Both the position numbers and the translations under genes were made by a program. Of a stretch of 64,000 bases of DNA, positions 12,301-25,381 are shown piece after piece. The stretch spans positions 496,001 to 560,000 of the forward strand of contig BLAL01000087.1 of the NCBI GenBank assembly GCA_015698045.1. The letters run 5' to 3'. The notes below the pieces were generated by a model, which saw only the letters and a list, made by a program, of their open reading frames with translations, had not been told where the DNA came from and made no database searches. Numbering within the stretch: position 1 is the stretch's first letter; each line of letters starts with the position of its first letter. This stretch comes from Rhizophagus clarus. Taxonomy: Eukaryota; Glomeromycota; Glomeromycetes; Glomerales; Glomeraceae.

Positions 12301-15300
12301 TTTCTGATTCCTTGTAAGGAATTTCGTTATCACAAATATAGGCATTATAATTAGTATAAGATGATAATTTATAGATTTAGATTTGATTTAAACTTATTAA
12401 TCTTCTCTTCTATTGTATGAAAGTGAATATACAATTGATGTTGAATTTGTATGTTCTTGAAAACATTTAAATATTGGTTACTATTTTGCAATTTCCTTAA
12501 ATTTGGCATGATAATATTCTATTGTTATAATCTTTTTCATATTTAAGATGAGTTTTTCGTATGCAATAGTAACATAGTTGACAGTTGGAATCAAAATATA
12601 CAGATGTTAATGACCATATTCTATTATGATTTAAAGTTGAATCTTTCTAAAAAAATCTATTTAAGTATGAAAAACTTTAAATGGAACTAAATTTTTAATT
12701 AGTCATGAAAAGTGAAATGATTAAAACATTACTGATGCTATCATCTGCCGCCTGGAACGTTTGCTGAGAATATTTCTTTCTCTCAGGATGATTTTTCATG
12801 TTATTATAAAAAAGAAACAGCATGAAGTTTTATTATTGCAGAGTGCAGACATTTTTCCTTTTTTTATTGTTTCTCAAAAGAACTTCTTAAGCTTTGATAA
12901 ATCTTGAGAAAGAATTTAAATTTAAATTTTTATATAAAAATTAAATTTTGCTTGTATTTAAATAATAGGTAGAGAACAAATTCATCAAAGTTAATAATAT
13001 GCTTCACCATATTCTCCTTTACTGGGTTCTTTGATGATAACTGGTGATATTTGACGCATCATTTAATATACTGTTAAATCTTGTTGGAATGTATTTATGG
13101 CATCAGGAAATTCTTTAACTATATAATTTATTTATACTGTGATATTAAATAACTGCACTTCACTAATGAGATTCTTAATCCAATGACTCTTATTTCATTA
13201 ATTCAGAAAAACTATTGCTCAACAAAATTGCAAAATGGGATATTACTGCCCATTAAAATTTATCATCTTATTAGAATTCTATTAAATATATCATTCAATT
13301 TGTCAATAATCCAGCATATTAATAATTGTGGAATGAGATAATTATTTTTTATTTAATGAAATTGAAAGATAATTACTTAATGACCAGGTTTCATTCAAGA
13401 TAAATAACACTAAATATCAGTAATTATTAGAATGTATTATATAATAATAGTATGATATTGCCAATAAGAATTTCTCATACAGTATATGCTTATAATTGAT
13501 ATTTTTTTATTAAATATAAATAAAATTTTATATAAGGCCCTCATTTACAATCTTCAATGATTTCATCAGCATATCTTTAAAATTTTGAATATATTCATAT
13601 CTTTAGCAGTATTATTAGACTCTTGTTCAAATCTTCAATAATTATTTATCAACATATTTTTAAAACTTTGAATATATGCACGAATTTGAAAAAGTGATGG
13701 CAATTAAAAGTATGAATTTAAATTGCTTACAACATTTACTTGACATTTCTGGTAATAAGTAATTTTGAATTTCATTTTAGAATTGTTTCTTATCTTTAGT
13801 TTGTAAATTCCTTCTATTGTTAATATGATTTTAATCATTATCAATAAATTGTCAATCGTTACATTGTTGTTGAATAAAATTTTCGATATGATCCTTCATG
13901 TCTAAGTTTTAAAAGTCGTTTCCATGCAAGGTAAGTAGAATTCCACTGTGTTAGAAACAGCACCAATGAAGAAGTTATTTATCAGAATTCTTTATTATAA
14001 ACATATTAAACATATTTAACTTTAATTCTATTAGAATGGAAAGAATGTTATTGTTGTCCAGTATGGGTTTAATTCTTTCACTGTTCAATAAAATTGTGCT
14101 GTTGTTGAAATGTGCACAATTCATGGACAAGTTGCTCATATAAAAAACAGGGTACTATCCGATTGGACTTCAATGATAAAACTATTGCTCATCTTCTGCA
14201 TCTCCTGCAGTTTCTAAAATAATAATATTGGTTATTAGTAGACTTCATTAGATATTTGATGTTTAACTATGTCCTCTGGTGTAGTAAGTAAATAGAGACA
14301 AAAGCAAAGCCCAAGGTTTGTAGAGTATGTATTAGTTTTTCAATCTAATTAAGTAATTATTCTGGTATTTAGTTTCGTTAATGTAGATATCCCTTAGTTC
14401 GGAATCGACCCACATAAATACTTCTTTCTATAAATATGCATTAATGTAAAATAACATTAATGAATAAATAAAAACTCTAAATAAAAAAATACAACAAGTT
14501 GCACCCAATTCTTTAGAACGATGATGCGTACGGCTAGATTAGGATTGGAGGTATGTCATAATAATGGCAAAATGGTATCACCTCATTATGGTCTTTGAAT
14601 AATATGTTCTTGTTGTAATTGAGATAATTCTGTGCTGATGTTAAGGTGATTTAGTTGTACAATTGTTCAGTATTTTTAGTTGTCCTTTGTAATTCTACTA
14701 CTACATGAATTTCAATCAAATTCAGTGCCACATGTATGCGCAAAACTAAAAAAAGTATAAATAACATAAATATTTATCTACTATAAGCGAGGATACTAAC
14801 GGTGAATGACAAGAAAATATTATCTAAAAGAACTGGATAACCAGTTTGAAGAGATGGCAAACATAGTAGACCAACGTGGTTTGGTATACCTTCTCATTTA
14901 AAATTCTAAAAGTAACAATAGTAAAAAATATAATGAATGTCTTGGAAATTTTAATAGTAATAATAATAAATAAGTTAAAGTAGAAATGATTGGTAAGTAA
15001 TAATAAAATTATAGCAATAACAATCAAATATATATTGGAATTATGTATAACTCAGGAGCATGCTATGTATTATTATTTAATTTACATTAAGATTTATTCA
15101 TATGATAAGGAGTTGATGTAGTAATGCTGTAATCTTAATTATAAATATAAAAATTACATTTATTTCACGCATAAGTAATATATTTCATAAGTAAAATTTA
15201 TTGTACATGTAAAAAATTAGATTGTGAACGTATTTATATAATTTTAACTATATGGATTATTTGAATTATTATGTTTAATAAATGAAGTTTTTATGTTTGC

Positions 15301-15900
15301 CAAAAAATGTAATTAAATATTTTAGGCTGAAGAGATATGGAAAATATTAAAAAATTATTTTTAAAAGTTCCATGTACTGTATCTTTACCTTATTTATAGA
15401 AAATACAAAAAAGATTATCTATTGATTATCTGTCGGAATCTCGGGTTAAAATGGCTTATTATGAACAAATATTGTCTAAGCCTTGTTGCGGGAATTGAGA
15501 TCTTACTGCGGTGATCATTATGATAATTCGACGATTTACTGTTAAATTGAAAAAAAATTGAGATCATATAATTCTACTGTTATTTGTTAATAATAAAAAT
15601 TAATTATTTGTACGGATCTATTTTTAAAGTGTTCATTGTCATAAGTTTTTTTTTCAAATTGCGAAAGATATTAAGAGAAGTATATATTAACGTATACAAG
15701 AATACTCGCTATATACAGTATAAAGTAAAACGTGATAACCCAAATTAAGGATAATGTGATTTTCTAGATTTTCGGATTTTCGTAGTAGATCCATAAATTT
15801 GGACATACCACAAAAAAATAATAATAATAATTTTATTTTGTAAATAATAAATTGACTTTAAATCTTTTTAAAATAATAAAGGTTTTTATTAAGTACTCTA
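6398..15900. other. Gene desert, AT-rich
   Basis: About 9.5 kb in which I find no supported gene on either strand. The longest open frames (for example 7056-7250, 10413-10616, 14824-15027) are 62-67 codons of AT-biased residues without a domain. There are no long tandem arrays. The sequence looks like old, heavily mutated repeats that cannot be classified by eye. Confidence 0.5.
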
Positions 15901-16330
15901 AAGTATATAGTGAAAATCTGGTGTAGGCTTAAACGTCACATGAAGACAAGTCACGTGACAATAAATAGGCTGGTCCAGTTATTTGGCAAAAGTATCGGAC
16001 TTGACTCTCCTGATAGCATCATCATATTGACCCCTTATTGTAAAATATATTATGCGGGCAAAGTCAGACCCGTCGCACGGGCCAAGAATATACATTTGCA
16101 GTTATTTTGGATAGTATAATAATGTCGATCAGTATTGTTGAGGGATGATATTTAACCATACACTACAAGAAATGATTCCATAAACTACAGTACATGGCCG
16201 TAATACCTTTATAAAGTTACATTTTCTATTATTGTCCTCACAACTCGTGTACGAATTTTGGATAATCTCATTTGAGTAACTCGAGTGACCAACCAGTAAT
16301 CCGTGAACTTTGTGCAATGCAAAAATTATT
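15901..16330. other. Intergenic DNA with a small GC hairpin
   Basis: An open frame at 15910-16119 has 69 codons but no recognisable domain. A 5-bp stem with a 3-nt loop (CCCGTcgcACGGG) lies at 16069-16081. It resembles the short hairpins near Helitron 3' ends, but no CTRR end follows at the expected place, so I do not call an element. Confidence 0.3.
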
Positions 16331-16341
16331 TATAAAAAAGG
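16331..16341 (+). promoter_or_regulatory. TATA-like box of HMG gene 1
   Basis: TATAAAAAAGG lies 78 bp before the ATG at 16419. HMG gene 2 and BTB gene 3 have comparable boxes at similar distances. Confidence 0.45.
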
Positions 16342-16418
16342 TTTATCATTTGAGATTTTAGTTCGTTCGTGCATAATAAATTTATTTCTTTCAAGAACAA
16401 AAACTTTATATTCTACCA

Positions 16419-16793
16419 ATGTCGCAAGAGGGAAATATAATCTCAACCGAACTAACTAATAATCAATATGAAAATATTTGCAAGAATATTAAAAGTTTTC
16501 CAATTAAATTATCATATAACGATCTTTATCCAAGAAAACATCTAAGAAATGGAAGATATAAAAATCGAAATTGGAAGGTTCCAAGTGCTTATTTTATTTT
16601 TAGAAGAGAATTATCTTTTACATTTGTTAGAAATAATATTTATAAAATGAAAAATTTTTCTAAATTCGCAGCTCAAAAATGGATGGAATTACCAGATGAA
16701 ATTAGACAAAAGTATAAAAATTTTTGTGTTGATGCTCTTGAATATCATGATTATAAAATTAGTTCTCCCACTTATCAATTAATTAAATTTTAA
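16419..16793 (+). CDS. MATA-type HMG-box protein 1 (124 aa)
   Basis: An intact single-exon gene beginning MSQEGN and ending in TYQLIKF. The HMG box covers about residues 54-110. It shows the PSAYFIFRRE start of helix 1 (the usual N-A-F-I/M-x-F-R/Y-R-x position), the SKFAAQKWMELPDEIRQKY core (the usual S-x-x-x-G/A-x-x-W-x-x-L/M-x-x-x-x-K-x-x-Y) and a short C-terminal helix. HMG boxes of this kind bind and bend DNA in the minor groove, so a nuclear transcription-factor role is expected. Small HMG proteins of the mating-type (MATA) class are strongly expanded in arbuscular mycorrhizal fungi; most copies are not at a mating locus. It is a paralogue of the gene at 47040-47441, with the same MSQE start, box position and PTYQLIKF tail. 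The ATG is the only one near a TATA-like box. No sign of decay. Confidence 0.85.
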   Translation: MSQEGNIISTELTNNQYENICKNIKSFPIKLSYNDLYPRKHLRNGRYKNRNWKVPSAYFIFRRELSFTFVRNNIYKMKNFSKFAAQKWMELPDEIRQKYKNFCVDALEYHDYKISSPTYQLIKF

Positions 16794-17462
16794 AACCATT
16801 TAATAGTTTGATCATGTTTTTGTTATCATTTCCTTTTTTTTTTTTTTTTTTTTTTTTTTGCGATATACTGTAATGTAACTTTTCTAAGTTAGCACCTTTT
16901 TTCAATTACGTAGTATTGTGTAATATGTACGATAATATGTATGCCGTTTTTATTTTTATTTTAAATAATAATTCAAGGTTTAGCTTTCTAAGCGATTTTT
17001 TGGTTATATACAATTGCCCCAGCACATCTCTTTGTAATAGCACTGCTGTGCAACGGGATCATCATTTTTTTTTTATAATATTTCATGTGATTCGACGTTC
17101 GATTTGAAACACAAAATTTATTTTGATTAGACAAATTACAATCTTAATCTTATTTATTTATGGTTTTCGCATCCTGTGCTATATATTTTTTCCTGTAAGT
17201 ATAAAGATAGATTTATCTTAAACATAATTATCTTCTTGCAACAAAAAGAATTTCTTTAATGACTTAATTAATGTAATTATTATTTATAACTTGTCGAGAA
17301 AGGGATATTTTTTATTATAATGTCGTTTCATATAAATGATCAACGAACATGGGCGACAAATTACATCATAATATTAAACCGAGCTTTTCCTATTTATTTA
17401 AAGATCGAAGAAAAAAGGTTAGGATGTGAAAAAAATTATTTGTAAATATAAACATTAGGCCA
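16794..17462. other. 3' flank of HMG gene 1 and AT-rich spacer
   Basis: It contains a 26-T run at 16834-16859 about 40 bp after the stop codon. A CATGTGATT word at about 17084 matches the motif found before BTB genes, but no BTB start follows. No gene supported. Confidence 0.4.
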
Positions 17463-17734
17463 TTCCGACTTGATTGTTTATTTAACATCCAGATTTTGAG
17501 AAAAGTTTGAAGGGGGAGTGTTCCAAGTAAACAAACAAAACAATAAAATTTTTGGAAATTTTGGGAAAATTTGGGAGATTTCGGAAAATTCTGGAAAATT
17601 GAAATTTAAATTTAGAGGGGGCATTTTAAACATGTCATTGTATCAAATATGTTTATTAGCTGTTAGGATATAAATTTTTTTTTAAAAAAAATAAAGAGAG
17701 GCGGTGGGACGTTAAACAAACAATCAAGTTGGAT
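17463..17734. mobile_element. MITE-like element with 28-bp terminal inverted repeats
   Basis: The ends 17463-17490 and 17707-17734 are inverted copies of each other with four mismatches (shared core ACTTGATTGTTT). The interior is a GGAAAATT-type low-complexity stretch plus an A/T run and has no coding capacity. Size and structure fit a small non-autonomous DNA transposon. The superfamily is not clear because I cannot identify a convincing target-site duplication. Confidence 0.6.
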
Positions 17735-18019
17735 TTTGTAAAAAAAAAAGGCTAAAAAAAGTACATGATTTGGCAAAACCAAATTTCTAATTATAACCGA
17801 TTTAACCACAAAAACTCGATCACGTTTAACTGGTCACATGTAACCGATCAGCAAAATTATGCACATTTTGAGGGTACTCAATAACTCAGTAATATTATTT
17901 TGTGCTATTACTGTACACATAAATAAATCAACTCTCAGGACCGTACGTTTCAACGAAAAAATTTTTTTTTGAAAAAGTTATTTACATTATAACGGTTACC
18001 CTTTTACGTATATTATCAT

Positions 18020-18420
18020 CGAAAGTGTGCTTTCCCCGCCCTTACACCAAATACTTTGGTCGTGGTGGCACCCGGTCAAGAAACGCAACGTTACAGACGT
18101 TTTTTTTCATGTCCTCAAAGAAACTTCTTCCTACACGAAAAGTCCCATGCCCTCGTACGACGACCAACTCGCCGACATACGTGGATAATAACCTACTTAT
18201 ACTCTCGAAGATGCACACAAGACCTGCGTAGACACATCTACTCGACTGTATATACAATTATACACCACCTTTATCTTTTTCTCGATTTCTTGGACGCTTC
18301 CCCAAGTCCTTTTTTCCTCCATTCCGAATTTTGACCCGCTCAAACAACACCAAACAATACCGTCCAATGAACGACCGTCACACAATCACATCAATGAAAA
18401 AGATTCCAGACTCGACTATC
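18020..18420. other. GC-richer island without recognised gene
   Basis: About 400 bp contrast with their surroundings by higher G+C and many CpG. Open frames exist on both strands (18025-18334 plus, 18042-18385 minus), but none shows a known domain and they overlap each other. It may be an old insertion, or the 5' region or exon of a gene I do not recognise. Confidence 0.3.
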
Positions 18421-19116
18421 TTCAATTAGGGTACCACGAGTGACGATCTAGACAATTGCCATTCTTGATTTGCCCTTTTTGGTATTGATCCACATATCGA
18501 ATGCACATTCTAATCCGCATCAGATACGCCTTTGAAGAACCGAAAATGGCCTTAAACATAAACAATTCTGATACATGAAGAATTGTAACAATAATAATAA
18601 CATTTATTGACTAACCTGTTATCAGACCAATATTTCTTTTTTTTTTCTTTTTTATTGTTAAATATAGTACACCAACGAATCTCCGTTTTACGGACCAAAA
18701 TTTATTTCTTTTAAATGTATTTCTATTTTTTTTTCTTTACTTTTTTTTCTTTAATTTCTCCACCGGTGGTTTTCCTTTTTTTTTTTGTCTTTTAATGGTC
18801 GCCTTGAAAGTATAGAATATTATTGTTCAATATTGCGTATGTACAGTTAGCATTGTCGATTTTAGTATGTAGACATATAACCAATTGTACTGACAACCTA
18901 AAATTTTAATAAAATTGATGTTCCTTCAAGCAAAAAAAAAAAGTATTATTACACATAAATTGCAATTAAATATTTCGTGATGATAGCTAAAATGCATTGG
19001 GAATACGAATTAAGATTGTATGCAAAGGAAATTTGAGAAAATTTCTTTTAAATAATTTATTTTAATAATACCTCATGGAGAGATGAAATCAATCTACTGT
19101 ATAATTATCAACAAAG
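18421..19116. other. Intergenic DNA with pyrimidine runs
   Basis: T-rich tracts at 18630-18790 are interrupted by CTTT words. No gene seen. Confidence 0.4.
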
Positions 19117-19404
19117 CTATGTGAATTACACGATTTAGGATGTTTTCATAAGGATTTTCATAGTGGTAATATTTTACAAATTGTAATCATGATTTAACTT
19201 ATATGACCATCAAATGATCAAAAATCCGATGACAAAGTAGTATATGGAATAATGTCATATGTTGCACCAGAAGTCATAAATAGAAAATCACATACATTAT
19301 CTGCTAATATTTATAGTTTAGGTGTAATTATGGCTGAATTATCATCAGGCAAACCACCTTTATATGACAAACTAATCAAAATACAAAAAAAATTGGTCGC
19401 ATAA
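19117..19404 (+). pseudogene. Protein kinase pseudogene fragment
   Basis: One frame keeps clear kinase landmarks. FHKDFHSGNIL is the catalytic loop (HRD replaced by HKD, with the asparagine of subdomain VIB). YGIMSYVAPEV is the end of the activation segment with the APE motif, and ANIYSLGVIMAELSSGKPP covers subdomains IX-X. Between the catalytic loop and APE the frame has TAA and TGA stops, and the DFG segment is missing. The N-lobe and the C-terminal part are absent, and the frame ends at TAA (19402-19404). This is a relic of the large tyrosine-kinase-like family represented intact at 56.4-62.3 kb. Confidence 0.7.
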
Positions 19405-21129
19405 TAAATTATTATAGTGATTAGTGATGATATATCTATATCTCCATTTACTTAAATTGAATTTTTAATTTATTTTTTTTTTTCTCTCTCATGGGGACAA
19501 TAATGTTAACGTCATTTCCTGTAATTGTGATCAATCTTTCTTTAATGACTTTTAATTTATATCACTTAGTACATAAATTCGGAAAACGTAATTACTAAAC
19601 CATCCCTATATAATTATCTTTTCCTTATTTCATTGCGTTATACTGTATTTTGTTTTTATTTTATGTTTTATAAACGAATATAATATATATACAATTGGGA
19701 CCAAATATCAATCAAATTATATAAGGTTAACCATGATTTAAGAAATACTCTTTATTCACTTAAAAATGTTACCAATTCGTATCCTTAAATTCGTCTCACC
19801 CCTTTAATCAATCATTCTCAGGTGATACGACGTCCGACCTAGGTTAGATACGTAATAAGGACGTCTACTCAAAATTTATATAAAAAGCTTCCGTGTCCAC
19901 CAAAAATCTTACTACTTACCGAAGAACAAAATAAGTATTTTTTAGTAACGTAAATAATACTTTATAATGTATTCACATTTTAACGTTTAGTAATAATAAT
20001 AATAATAATAATCACTGAATTTTTTGACAATTTTTTTACAACCTTATTATAAATACATATCAAACACCATCAGTGATTATGTTGCTGTTCAAAAAGATAA
20101 TGTACAACAAACTGTTTATCAAGCATCTTTTTAACATCATGACGAAACATGTTCAATAAAATAATTTTACGTCTACCAACTTGTTCTGGAATTTCGAAAG
20201 TATTTGATTCTTTTCATTAAAATCAAATCTCATTAAATTACAAAATGATCAATCCCAACAAAATACTCAATATGTTCGTTCTTCAACTATGCAGAACAAT
20301 CGTACTGTTAAATAGGATGGATGAACCAAATTTTAGAAATAAAAGCAGTAATGATACACATTCTTACTCTTTCGCAACAGCACCATAATTAAATAAACTT
20401 CTGCCATTTATATGCAGAAAGTTTGATAATAATCGTATATATCGATCTTAATCTAATCTTTAGGAGCGATTTCGATTACTAAATTAGAATACATACTGCA
20501 TAATTAATTAATCTTTTTCATTAAGTTGAACACAACAATCAAAACGCTTTTTTCGTATTCTCAAAAAAGAACCGTTTGTTTAACAAATTTTAATCTTCCA
20601 CTATGACATTATTGAAGGTGTATTATTATTGTACCACGTAAGAAAAAGTTTTTTGATAATGTGATAATGATAATTAACAAATGTTACAACATGGAATAAA
20701 TAAAATTAACCAATAAATGCAGAATTATTTTAATAACGTGTGCACGTGATTATAACCATAGTTATAATTCTTCGCGACATTTAGTACCTGAAGTTTGGAA
20801 AATTCAAAATTAATATCCATAGTTTGTTTCAATGCTACCGTCTCCTTTTGTAATTTTAGAACAAACTACAGGAGTTTATTTCTAGACAAACTCTTTGATC
20901 CTTCTTGCATATTAAGATAAACATAATTTTAGGCCAAAATCTTCATAATTCTGGCCAAGGGTACTTATTTTCAGGTAGATCTTATTTCCAACATCTCCTT
21001 AAAATTCCAAAGTCTTAGAACTCTAAGACACTAGGTGAAGAACAAAATGATACTCTTATTCAGTTTTATATCGTAATGGCATTGTCGATTATCCACTGTG
21101 CTTGCTTGCTGCTTTACTACGTACTGTAC
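19405..21129. other. Intergenic DNA
   Basis: A trinucleotide run (AAT)n lies at about 19990-20012. No gene could be supported. Short protein-like pieces exist but are not assignable. Confidence 0.4.
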
Positions 21130-21214
21130 TTATTATCTTTTATCTGCTTTAGCAGCTCTTTTATATCAGTAAATCTATCGAATGTTGCCCATTCAAGAAA
21201 TTCATCAAATAGTA
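21130..21214 (-). pseudogene. Kinase N-terminal fragment
   Basis: The minus strand reads FDEFLEWATFDRFTDIKEL, which matches the segment just before the glycine-rich loop in kinases of this type (compare LKWIPYNQFKNIEYLDKGG in the gene at 61.1 kb). The similarity ends before the glycine loop itself. The 80-codon plus-strand frame over the same place (21076-21318) is therefore probably a shadow. Confidence 0.45.
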
Positions 21215-21939
21215 GAAGAGCCAGTATTTATTTTATTTCTTATATTATACATTGTATCTTTTATAAACTTATCAATATCAGATTTCGTAATTCATCAGTA
21301 AAAAGTTTATTACAATAAGTGAAGAACAGCTTTTTATGTTTGCTGTATCAGTGTCTACTGTATCAATATTTTAAATAAATTCTTTGGATCTTTTTTTAGA
21401 TGAAAAGAATTTAATAATTAATTTGTAAATTTCTTAAGATTATATTTTCAATGAATTTAATTTAAGAGAAAATCAATAATCGTAAATCTAGATTCATTTT
21501 AAAATCGATGTATAGTAACAAAAAGATCTCGTAATTTTCATTAAAATTTTATTTTTAATATTCAGGTAAAACACAAATTTGCGTTGTATATTATGAGTTT
21601 ATGAAAGTTTATTCAAACTATATACTGGAGGTTGGAACCGGATATGATCAGTTTCGACTATTTCAAAGGTTGAAATTGAAATTAATTATGCAAATAGTCA
21701 AAGTTAATTATGATAGTTAAGAATTAATTATCCAATAGAGAAGCAGCAAAACTGACATGGCTGCGGTATTATGGCAAATCTGCAATAGATTTAAAAAAAT
21801 AACTTCTTAATCATGTATTAAGTATTAACGTTTCCACTATATTTTTTATTTCTTTAACGAAACGTTATATTAACATTTCGACTATTATTTGTTTTTTTAA
21901 CGTATTTAACAAAACGTTACATTAACGTAATTAATAAAA

Positions 21940-22105
21940 ATTCTTTTTCTCAGTCAATCACAAAATATTGAGAACTGATACGTAAAATAATTGAGTGTGT
22001 ATGTAATTCTTCTACGCTAGTATGGGTAATAACATTATTTTCTTAATCATATTCAAGTAACTTTTCATAATCATTAATACCTTCCTCAGACTGTCCAAAA
22101 GACAT
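21940..22105 (-). pseudogene. BTB domain fragment of a BTB-TLDc gene
   Basis: Starting at ATG 22105 the minus strand reads MSFGQSEEGINDYEKLLEYD, then an in-frame TAA, then remnants of the HxHSxILRIxSQYF helix of a BTB domain. About 24 nt present in the intact paralogues are deleted after QYF, and the similarity continues to about 21940. This is a 5' exon relic of the gene family at 23.8-28.4, 47.9-49.4 and 63.9 kb. Sequence upstream of its ATG also resembles the upstream region of the gene starting at 25381. Confidence 0.7.
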
Positions 22106-22790
22106 ATCCTAAAAAGTATTTGACTCGAGAAAAAATTCGTATTACACAATGATCAACGAATTTTGATAATTAATACGAACTTGCCGTTGTAGATTTTCAG
22201 CCAAAATTTTATTTTTCTCTTTCGTCCAACATCATCTGCATCCTATACTAAGTTTCTAAGCCCAAAGCCCTGTCACGTAAAAAGAGATAAAGTTCATCCG
22301 CATTATATTTAGTTTCGGACATAGCGATTTTACGGTGGAATAATATGTTACATTCCAGTTTTAGACCACAAATCTCTAATATTCAGGAGAATCTTGAACT
22401 TCCAATGATTACGGTGATTCAAACCACTGAGATTAGTCTTTGGTCTTATGCAAAGCCTTTCATCAAGGACATCAAATTTAACTACGTCCATAGGAGCAAT
22501 AGGACGAAACTCCTGAATTAAAAGGTATAAAATATGCCAAATACCTCTGACACTTTAGTAATTCTAATTAGCTATTATTAATTTCTCGCGGAACACTTAC
22601 GAAAAGGTTATACCTTAGGGAGTCAACAGAATCTATCTAAGATGCATAAAATTGGTTTGCTTGCTACTTTAAAAATGATCATATTGACCCTATTTGTTTT
22701 GTGCACAATTCGTAATAGTTCGTGTCAATTTGGATCCTTTGATGATAAACTAAAATTTCAATCATCATGATACTATTGTGGATTCTACAG
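22106..22790. other. Intergenic DNA
   Basis: No gene recognised. It borders the left copy of the segmental duplication. Confidence 0.4.
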
Positions 22791-22918
22791 GCACAGACAA
22801 TATGATGAAACAGGAAAATGATATTCTTTCCAAGATAAGATTGTTTCTAAAAATTTCTTATTTAAATATATTTATTTATTGGTCAATAATAATAATAATA
22901 TTATTATTATTATATTGA

Positions 22919-23102
22919 TACAATCAGCCCTCCATACAATCACCCCCTATAAAAAAGAACATCTCTTTATAAGCACCTCATTTTCGTTAACCTACATATC
23001 ATTTTTATTAATAAATTAAATTAAACCTTTACGTAGTCACACCTCTATACAATCACTGACTTGGCGGAACCGATTGGGTGATTATATGGAGATTTGACTG
23101 TA
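22919..23102. mobile_element. 184-bp MITE, pogo/Tc1-mariner-like ends
   Basis: The right end 23077-23102 (GGTGATTATATGG...GACTGTA) and the left end 22919-22946 (TACAATCAG...ATCACCCC) form diverged terminal inverted repeats of the CAGTCAAAyCTCC type, with TA at both borders. The second copy of the duplicated segment lacks the element at the matching place (around 26040-26070), which gives an approximate empty site. There is no coding capacity. Confidence 0.65.
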
Positions 23103-23758
23103 CGTTCTCTACCTAAATATGATGAATGTAAAGTTTGTGGCCAGAAGTTTATCGTTATTGAGAATGAGATTGATGAATAATTTAAAGTATTTTCTAAATT
23201 TTGTGATATGAGCATTTTGAAAAACTCACACTAATGGCCAAGTGCGGCTTAATGATCTTAATTTTTAACGCTATTTTTATACGTCCAATTTTTTTGAAGC
23301 TTTACTTAAAGCATGATTGAAAAATTTATTATTGTTGCAAGATTTTGATTACTAGTATTCATATACAGTAATTTGCTTGTGATAGTCGTTTTACAAATTT
23401 TTTATTATGAATAAGAAATTAACTTGGTTTTATTAACTTTTAATAATAATAATAATAAATTATCTATTATCATAACTTTAATACATTATTCAAATCCGTT
23501 CTTGAAATCTGGTGTCATACATTTGAGTATCATATACATTCTAACGCGAGTTCTTTTATTCCGGTTTATTTTAAAAAGGTTCATCTCGGGGATTTTATCA
23601 AATCCCAAGACTTTTGATTCTATTGTGCACAACTTGATAGTTGATCCGTGCTAAGTCAGAATTGCAAATTTAAGTACATATATAAGATACAGTAGATTTA
23701 TTTCAAAATAATAATATACGATCATTAAAGTTTCGGCATCATATGTTGAACTTATTCA

Positions 23759-25381
23759 TCAATTTAAACTATATATTAATATAAATCCAAAAATAACTAA
23801 TAATAAGACGAATTTAACAATATACTTCATTCTCTTTTTAACAATAAACCTACCACATTCAATTACTTGAAAAACCTCATAATCATCTGCTTTAAAATTC
23901 GCTGGTATACCAATTTTAGGATATGAGCTAGCAGTAGTATTTGTATTGCTATACCACATTCCATTATTATTATAAAATAAATCACTATTATTACCAAATT
24001 TTGCACCATTCCTTGAATCGCAACCTATAGAATATTGATCAGCATTACTATAACCTATTTTTGCGCTTTTAAGGTTGTTTTTATCCGTAAATGAGAATAA
24101 GAAGCTATCATAAGTAGACTTCCATGTATTACTAGAATCCCAAATTAGTGGATTATATCCCCCAACAATTTGCTCAGAATTGGAGATTTTTATCACGACA
24201 TCCCCCAACAATTTGCTCAGAATTGGAGATTTTTATCACGACTACAGTAGCCCCTTTATTATCACATTTATTATGAAAGTCTGCAACTGTATCACCATCC
24301 CTACTGGCACGATAAAGTAAGTTAAAAATATAAGGAATCTCTTTTTCATTGTAATAAGAATAATTTTGCTTTTCAATCCAACTAGAAATAATGGCAAAAT
24401 GTTTCTTATTAATGATAACAGAATCATAAACACGTTTTGGCTTCCTAGGAGGTTGTATATCAATATTTAATTTTTCTTCAGGTGCCATGTGAAATACAAG
24501 TATATTATTAATTAAATCCTCTGGTAATATTTTTTTAAAAGGGTATACTCTAGTGATAAAATCCGCTGAAGAGATATTATTAAATCTAATTAACGGGATA
24601 AATTTATGAATAGTTCTCTCCATAGTTGGGATATCTTCTTTATTCCATTGCATAGGATCTTGTGAAATATCATCATGTTGAGCAAAGCACCATTTGATCA
24701 AACTTTCCCATATAACGATTTCATCCAAATATAAATCATCTCGCCTTAAGAGCAATTCTACCAGAGATGCTTTTAGATTGACAAATTTATTAGGCTTAAA
24801 TAATATGTCTGATTTAGTACAAATTTCTTCAAGACAATAATTCCATAAATCTGAGAAAAGTTCATCTCGTTGGTTAACTTGATAAACAGTTTCAAGTATT
24901 TCTATAGGATTATGTTGTAAAAATTCATTTTGATGTTTAATCAAATATTTATTAAAATAAACGATTAATGTTTTGATTTTAAGTTCATCTGCTGCTATCA
25001 AAACTCTTAAAACATCTGGTCTTTGCAATTTCGACAAGTCAATCTTTCCACAATAAATAAATCTAAATAATGAAAAAAAAAATATCAGTTACTGCGACAT
25101 ATCATAATTACAGTATATAATTATATCTCATTTGATTACCTTAAAATAATTTTAAAAAATTGGGGAGTAATATTAGAAATAACAAAAATAAATTTTCCAT
25201 CCTTTCTCTCAGTTAATTCGCTGGAAAATGCTTCACGAAAATATTGAGACCTGATGCGTAAAATAGTTGAGTGTGCGTGTATTTCTTCTACGTTTTCATT
25301 TTCACCAGCATGGACGATAACATTATATTCTTCATCAGATTCAAGTAATTTTTCATAATCGTTAATAACTTCAAAAGACAT
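23759..25381 (-). pseudogene. BTB-BACK-TLDc gene 1, frameshifted by a 43-bp duplication
   Basis: Exon 1 (25381-25140) begins MSFEVINDYEKLLESDEEYN and encodes most of the BTB domain. A 77-nt intron (25139-25063, GTAATC...TTTAG) separates it from exon 2 (25062-23759), which completes BTB (FIYCGKID) and encodes a BACK-like helical region and a TLDc domain. An exact 43-bp tandem duplication (24157-24199 and 24200-24242) shifts the frame in the middle of TLDc, right after VIKISNSEQIVGG. The upstream frame then ends shortly after at 24174. Downstream, the normal frame resumes to a stop at 23759, with a hydrophobic tail (VKFVLLLVIFGFILIYSL) that could anchor the protein in a membrane. Everything else is intact and close to the copy at 26767-28352, so inactivation looks recent; an assembly error or allele is possible. 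The truncated product would keep BTB and BACK but lose half of TLDc. Confidence 0.85.
24157..24242. repeat. Exact 43-bp tandem duplication inside a TLDc exon
   Basis: Positions 24157-24199 and 24200-24242 are identical. The paralogue has one copy at the matching place (from about 27157). Because 43 is not a multiple of three, it shifts the frame. Confidence 0.95.
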
